From UBA3774 sp045600025 (lineage in GTDB: Bacteria; Bacillota; Clostridia; Lachnospirales; Lachnospiraceae), in the NCBI GenBank assembly GCA_045600025.1, contig JAZRXC010000030.1:1-18694 (forward strand): a stretch of DNA of 18,694 bases, in the 5' to 3' direction. Of the stretch, positions 15,975 through 18,694 are shown piece after piece. Each line of letters starts with the position of its first letter. Position 1 is the stretch's first letter. The position numbers were made by a program, and so were the translations under genes. The notes beneath the pieces were generated by a model, which saw only the letters and a program-made list of their open reading frames with translations, made no database searches and was not told the DNA's origin.

Positions 15975-16994
15975 ATGGCTGTATCGATTAAAGATGTTGC
16001 TATTGCTGCCGGAACATCCGTGTCTACTGTATCAAAAGTAATAAATGGACATTACAGTATATCTGAGCAGACTCGCGAGCGTGTAAGGCAGGCAATGAAA
16101 GAACTTAATTATTATCCGAATGCAAACGCACAGAATTTCGCTCGGCGCTCGACACATACAGTTGTTTTTCTTGCGGCACTGGATAAAAATGTTGCATTCG
16201 ACAACCCGCATATGTTTGAGATATTGTCAGGCGCAGAAGCTATATTGCGCCGCAAAGGATACTCAATAAATGTACGGGGAACAGATACCACGCAAGCTTG
16301 TGAAGTGGTGGAAAATATCATTTCAAGGCATAGTGCCGATGGCCTCATTATTCATGCTTCTATACTATCAAGGCCTCTTGCGGCACTACTGACACGAAAC
16401 AATTTTCCTCATATTCTTCTCGGAACACCGAATTTTGATAGTCAGATCTGTTGGATAGATGTAAATAATGTATTTTCAGGGGTTACTGCGGCAGCACATT
16501 TGATTGAGCAAGGATACAAGAGGATAGCTTTTATCGGTGGTTGTGAATACGACATGATTTCAACGCATCGCCTCGATGGAGTCAAACAGGGACTGAAAAA
16601 TGCAGGACGTACCATTGAAGAGCGATATATATGGATGGGCAATTCCACAAACCGTGAAGGGTATCGCATGGCAAAACAATTATTGTCAATGCGAGACATG
16701 CCGGATGCCATTATATGCGCAAATAATTATTTAGCGCTTGGATGTGTAACTGCAGTGCAGGAGATGCATCTCAGGATTCCTCAAGATATAGGCATTTTGA
16801 CATTTGACAATTATCCGTTTTCAGAGATAACAACTCCTCAACTTACTGTAGTAGATATTGATGTGCGCAATATGGGAACCGAAGCCGGCAGATTGCTGCT
16901 GGAGCATATCGGCAATACCAATTTTCAAGTACAGGCCTATACCACAAAATCCGAATTAATCGTACGTGATTCAACGCGAAAGAAGAGAAGATAA
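15975..16994 (+). CDS. LacI-family transcriptional regulator of the starch operon
   Basis: DNA-binding regulator of 339 residues, normal for the family. An N-terminal helix-turn-helix (IKDVAIAAGTSVSTVSKVIN, residues 5-24) is followed by a hinge region PNANAQNFARRST and a periplasmic-binding-protein-like sensor domain with MISTHRLDGVKQGL, ICANNYLALGCV and IGILTFDN. Phe55 occupies the hinge position where most family members have the minor-groove Leu (Leu55 of CcpA). The ribosome binding site AAGGAGG is at 15961-15967. A TATAAT at 15939-15944 without a clear -35 may give extra transcription, but it probably also belongs to the operon. The likely targets are the CG-centred palindromes upstream of the starch-binding gene, with a malto-oligosaccharide as the inferred effector. 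Confidence 0.92.
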   Translation: MAVSIKDVAIAAGTSVSTVSKVINGHYSISEQTRERVRQAMKELNYYPNANAQNFARRSTHTVVFLAALDKNVAFDNPHMFEILSGAEAILRRKGYSINVRGTDTTQACEVVENIISRHSADGLIIHASILSRPLAALLTRNNFPHILLGTPNFDSQICWIDVNNVFSGVTAAAHLIEQGYKRIAFIGGCEYDMISTHRLDGVKQGLKNAGRTIEERYIWMGNSTNREGYRMAKQLLSMRDMPDAIICANNYLALGCVTAVQEMHLRIPQDIGILTFDNYPFSEITTPQLTVVDIDVRNMGTEAGRLLLEHIGNTNFQVQAYTTKSELIVRDSTRKKRR

Positions 16995-17073
16995 TAATAT
17001 TTGCATAATATAAATATCAAAAATCAGAGACAGGCTTTTCGTTTAACAAGAAAACTTGTCTCTGTTTTTATTT
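16993..17073 (+). repeat. 81-bp direct repeat, copy 1
   Basis: Matches 17657-17737 at 80 of 81 positions; the single difference is T at 17024 against A at 17688. The copy begins inside the stop codon of the LacI-family gene and contains a terminator hairpin. With copy 2 it brackets the brnT-brnA cassette, giving a 664-bp repeat-plus-cassette unit. No terminal inverted repeats or transposase accompany it. Confidence 0.97.
17025..17069 (+). terminator. Intrinsic terminator of the starch operon/LacI gene (repeat copy 1)
   Basis: CAGAGACA (17025-17032) pairs with TGTCTCTG (17057-17064), extended by TTTTC (17036-17040) with GAAAA (17050-17054) through a small bulge, loop GTTTAACAA, then TTTTT. 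The T at 17024 weakens pairing at the base of the stem compared with copy 2. Confidence 0.85.
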
Positions 17074-17123
17074 TGAAAAGTCTGCCGCTTTTAATTTGTG
17101 AAATTATCCAACATAAAACAGGC

Positions 17124-17159
17124 TTGACAATAATGCTATTATAATTATAATATAATTAT
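17124..17159 (+). promoter_or_regulatory. brnT promoter with paired palindromes (candidate BrnA operator)
   Basis: A perfect TTGACA (17124-17129) and TATAAT (17146-17151) are 16 bases apart. The brnT ATG at 17158 lies seven bases after the -10, so the transcript should be leaderless. Two identical palindromes, ATAATTAT at 17141-17148 and 17152-17159, have centres 11 bp apart (one helical turn). They cover the -10 and the first two bases of the start codon. That spacing suits two ribbon-helix-helix dimers side by side. Confidence 0.65.
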
Positions 17160-17457
17160 GGATGAATTAAGATTTGAATGGGATTCCAAGAAGGAAAAAA
17201 CAAATATTGAAAAGCATGGAGTCGGATTTGACGAGGCTGCAACTGTATTTGCTGATGAGCGTGCGGTATTATTTGATGATCCGGATCATTCTGATGATGA
17301 AGATCGTTCAATCCTCTTAGGGTTCAGCTCAATGGCAAAAATTCTGATTGTATGCCATTGCCTTAGAAAAGGAAACAATGTCATTCGCATTATTTCAGCC
17401 AGAAAAGCAACTAAATCAGAAGAGAAACAGTATATAGAAATTAATAAAGGATGGTGA
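17158..17457 (+). CDS. brnT: BrnT-family ribonuclease toxin
   Basis: Toxin of a type II toxin-antitoxin pair, 99 residues. BrnT (DUF497) proteins are RelE-fold RNases that inhibit translation. The full family pattern is present: FEWDSKK with N16 and KHGV (19-22), GFDEAATVFAD, an acidic DPDHSDDEDR segment, strands ILLGFSS and ILIVCHCLRKG, and the conserved RIISARKAT (77-85) followed by E and Y in the last helix. The ATG is fixed by the family N-terminus (a few residues before FEWD). No ribosome binding site precedes it; the start coincides with the predicted transcription start. The stop codon lies in the GGTGA that serves as ribosome binding site for brnA, so the two genes are coupled. The gene appears intact. 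Confidence 0.93.
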   Translation: MDELRFEWDSKKEKTNIEKHGVGFDEAATVFADERAVLFDDPDHSDDEDRSILLGFSSMAKILIVCHCLRKGNNVIRIISARKATKSEEKQYIEINKGW

Positions 17458-17462
17458 ACAAC

Positions 17463-17672
17463 ATGAGAGAAGAGTATGATATTAAAGGTCTTAACCCTCG
17501 AAAAAATCCATATGCAAAAAAAACAAAGCAGCAGATTACTATGAATATTAACACAGCGACAGTTGATTATTTTAAACTAATGTCGTCAGAGTCCGGCATC
17601 CCTTATCAAACATTGATTAATTTATATTTAGATGAGTGCGTCAAAGAAAAGAAAAAAATAATATTTGCATAA
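17463..17672 (+). CDS. brnA: BrnA-family antitoxin (ribbon-helix-helix)
   Basis: Antitoxin that neutralises BrnT and, by family precedent, represses the operon. It has 69 residues from the ATG at 17463. This start is preferred over the in-frame ATG at 17451 because GGTGA (17453-17457) lies five bases upstream of it, whereas the 17451 ATG abuts its only candidate site. The N-terminus (about 1-20) is charged and probably wraps the toxin. The remainder is a ribbon-helix-helix-like fold: QITMNINTATVDYFKLM, then a turn SGIPYQTLINLYLDECV, matching BrnA-type antitoxins. The last residues, IFA plus the stop, are encoded by repeat copy 2, so the gene end and the repeat are fused. Toxin-first gene order is usual for brnTA. 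Confidence 0.88.
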   Translation: MREEYDIKGLNPRKNPYAKKTKQQITMNINTATVDYFKLMSSESGIPYQTLINLYLDECVKEKKKIIFA

Positions 17673-17737
17673 TATAAATATCAAAAAACAGAGACAGGCT
17701 TTTCGTTTAACAAGAAAACTTGTCTCTGTTTTTATTT
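17657..17737 (+). repeat. 81-bp direct repeat, copy 2
   Basis: 80/81 identical to 16993-17073. This copy includes the last codons and stop of brnA, then the terminator. Its hairpin is perfectly paired at the base, making it the likelier ancestral copy. It is followed by the convergent pgsA-like gene 16 bases later. Confidence 0.97.
17683..17733. terminator. Bidirectional terminator between brnA and the pgsA-like gene (repeat copy 2)
   Basis: AAAAACAGAGACA (17684-17696) pairs perfectly with TGTCTCTGTTTTT (17721-17733), with an inner TTTTC/GAAAA stem. Runs of T occur on both strands (TTTTT at the plus-strand end, six A at 17683-17688 read as T on the minus strand). It can therefore end brnTA from the left and the pgsA-like gene from the right. 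Confidence 0.85.
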
Positions 17738-17753
17738 CCTAATAACGCACGTA

Positions 17754-18323
17754 TTATTTTTTCAGTTTCTTCAGATTGAATATCGCGTAGATAATCAGCG
17801 ATGCTAAGATGAACGCGCAGGATAGGGCGATTAATATATTTGCCAATACGAGCGGGATGTCAACCCAGGCGATAAGCACTATGGTTACGATATAGACGGA
17901 GCCGGTGCTGAGTTTTCCTGACCAGTTCGCGCTGTTGACCTCACCTGACTGCGCCAGCACGGCGCCGCCGAGTACTATCTGGGAGAGATCTCTTATTAAG
18001 AAAAGTCCGAACATTACCCATACATACGGATAACGGAGCGTGAGACAGAAGATCATGGCAAGCTGCGTGAGTTTATCTGCGAGCGGGTCAAATACGATGC
18101 CAAGCTCCGACACTTGATTAAAATGTCTTGCCACCCAGCCGTCTGCTATATCGGAGAGCCATGAGACAGCAATTACAATCAGTGCGATGTAATATTTCTC
18201 GTCGAAATACAGTGATATTATTACGGGGATCAGCAGGAGCCTGAACAGGCTCATTGCGTTCGGAATTGTCAGGACGTTTTTCTTAGTGAATAATTTGAAA
18301 AAATTTGTAATCAGTTCTTTCAT
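17754..18323 (-). CDS. pgsA: CDP-alcohol phosphatidyltransferase, PgsA-like
   Basis: Integral membrane enzyme of phospholipid synthesis, 189 residues with about five to six hydrophobic segments. The complete signature D-x2-DG-x2-AR-x8-G-x3-D-x3-D is present as D58, D61-G62, A65-R66, G75, D79 and D83. The final aspartates are the catalytic and metal-binding ones. The preceding LTIPNAMSLFRLLLIPVII helix is typical of phosphatidylglycerophosphate synthase (CDP-diacylglycerol plus glycerol-3-phosphate). A small cardiolipin-synthase-type paralogue of the same family cannot be excluded. The start has an AGAGG site about five bases upstream. A weak promoter (TTGTCC with a TATACG-like -10) may lie in the preceding 50 bases. 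The gene ends just before the bidirectional terminator in repeat copy 2. Confidence 0.9.
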   Translation of the reverse strand: MKELITNFFKLFTKKNVLTIPNAMSLFRLLLIPVIISLYFDEKYYIALIVIAVSWLSDIADGWVARHFNQVSELGIVFDPLADKLTQLAMIFCLTLRYPYVWVMFGLFLIRDLSQIVLGGAVLAQSGEVNSANWSGKLSTGSVYIVTIVLIAWVDIPLVLANILIALSCAFILASLIIYAIFNLKKLKK

Positions 18324-18384
18324 GTGTACCTCTTATTTCTTTCGTATATATATTAGCAAATAAAGGACAAATTGTGTAGTCATT

Positions 18385-18411
18385 AAAAAAGCCGCAGGGA
18401 TACCTGCGGCT
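18385..18411 (-). terminator. Intrinsic terminator of the BlaI-like gene
   Basis: On the minus strand, AGCCGCAGG pairs with CCTGCGGCT (18403-18411 with 18390-18398) across a four-base loop, followed by six T (A-run 18385-18390 on the plus strand). It lies 17 bases after the stop of the BlaI-like gene and upstream of the pgsA-like gene. Confidence 0.9.
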
Positions 18412-18427
18412 GATTAGGAATAGCGTA

Positions 18428-18694
18428 TCATACACCATTTAAGTTTTTATTAATTATGTCGAGCGCCTTCTTGCATGCTTTTATTTTTTCGGGTGTAAAT
18501 GCTTTTGCATTGCCTTCGGAAAAAGCATTTAGTAGTTCAACAGCAGATCCTTCAAACCAGAACTCTGCAAACTTTGCCGAAGCTTTATTTGCATAATCTT
18601 TTTCATTTATAAGCGGGACATAATAGTATATTGCCCCTTTTTTATACATATCAAGATAATTCTTTTCGCGAAGATGCAGTAAAAAAGTAGCTAT
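18428..18694 (-). CDS. BlaI/MecI-family transcriptional regulator, N-terminus beyond the window
   Basis: The frame is open from the right window edge to the stop at 18428, giving 88 C-terminal residues. The visible part begins in the recognition region of a winged helix (ATFLLHLREKNYLDM), then the wing KKGAIYYYVPLINEKDYANK, and a C-terminal helical dimerisation region ending DIINKNLNGV. The 'tLL.RL.EKGyL...k.GraYyY.Pl...eey' pattern is characteristic of BlaI/MecI/CopY repressors, which control beta-lactamase, copper or other stress genes and are usually inactivated by a BlaR1-type membrane protease. Whether such a partner lies next door cannot be seen. The internal ATG at 18649 is not the start, because homology continues upstream of it. 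Confidence 0.8.
   Translation of the reverse strand: MATFLLHLREKNYLDMYKKGAIYYYVPLINEKDYANKASAKFAEFWFEGSAVELLNAFSEGNAKAFTPEKIKACKKALDIINKNLNGV

Noticed and set aside
17451..17462. ATG at 17451 as the brnA start
   Set aside because: The only ribosome binding site candidate directly abuts it. The ATG at 17463 has GGTGA at a good distance. It remains a possible minor start.
16993..17737. Insertion sequence or integron cassette explanation for the repeat-flanked unit
   Set aside because: There is no transposase or integrase, no terminal inverted repeats, and no attC-type folded site beyond the terminator hairpin.

Overview
This window looks like the chromosome of a Gram-positive anaerobe of the class Clostridia, probably Lachnospiraceae or a relative. 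The evidence is strong AAGGAGG-type ribosome binding sites, moderate-to-low G+C, a Clostridia-style AsnA/AsnS pair, a DUF1292 protein behind ychF, a lipoprotein-dependent sugar ABC importer and a wall/membrane-anchored starch-binding protein. The genus cannot be fixed from the sequence alone.

Layout. 1-7.7 kb is mostly housekeeping: the 3' part of gltX, a compact UvrD/Rep-type helicase overlapping it, a convergent ychF-DUF1292 operon, a cation diffusion facilitator (CDF) with an Asn-Asp-Asp-Asp metal site suggesting manganese, and an asnS-asnA operon for charging and making asparagine. A tRNA-Pro(CGG) with its own promoter and terminator follows. From 9.7 to 7.9 kb on the minus strand lies a MATE-like membrane protein fused to a degenerate histidine-kinase-type ATPase domain.

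10.0-17.0 kb is a starch/maltodextrin utilisation locus: a surface protein with three CBM26-like starch-binding repeats, a solute-binding lipoprotein, two MalF/MalG-type permeases, a cytoplasmic GH13 neopullulanase/cyclomaltodextrinase-type enzyme and a LacI-family regulator. The proposed flow is: surface repeats hold starch, malto-oligosaccharides are captured and imported, the GH13 enzyme cuts them inside the cell, and the LacI regulator controls the operon through palindromic sites centred on CG in the 358-bp upstream region. No transporter ATPase and no secreted amylase are encoded here.

17.0-17.7 kb holds a BrnT/BrnA toxin-antitoxin cassette set between two 81-bp direct repeats (80/81 identical). 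Each repeat carries a bidirectional terminator, and the second also encodes the last residues of BrnA, so the cassette looks inserted or duplicated into the LacI/pgsA junction. The brnT promoter appears leaderless and carries two 8-bp palindromes one helical turn apart, a likely BrnA operator. The CDF gene also appears leaderless.

The window closes with a convergent CDP-alcohol phosphatidyltransferase (pgsA-like) and the 3' part of a BlaI/MecI-type regulator running off the right edge. No CRISPR array, transposase, integrase or phage gene was seen. The most unusual items are the repeat-bounded BrnTA cassette, the MATE-ATPase fusion and the anchored triple-CBM26 protein heading a transport operon.
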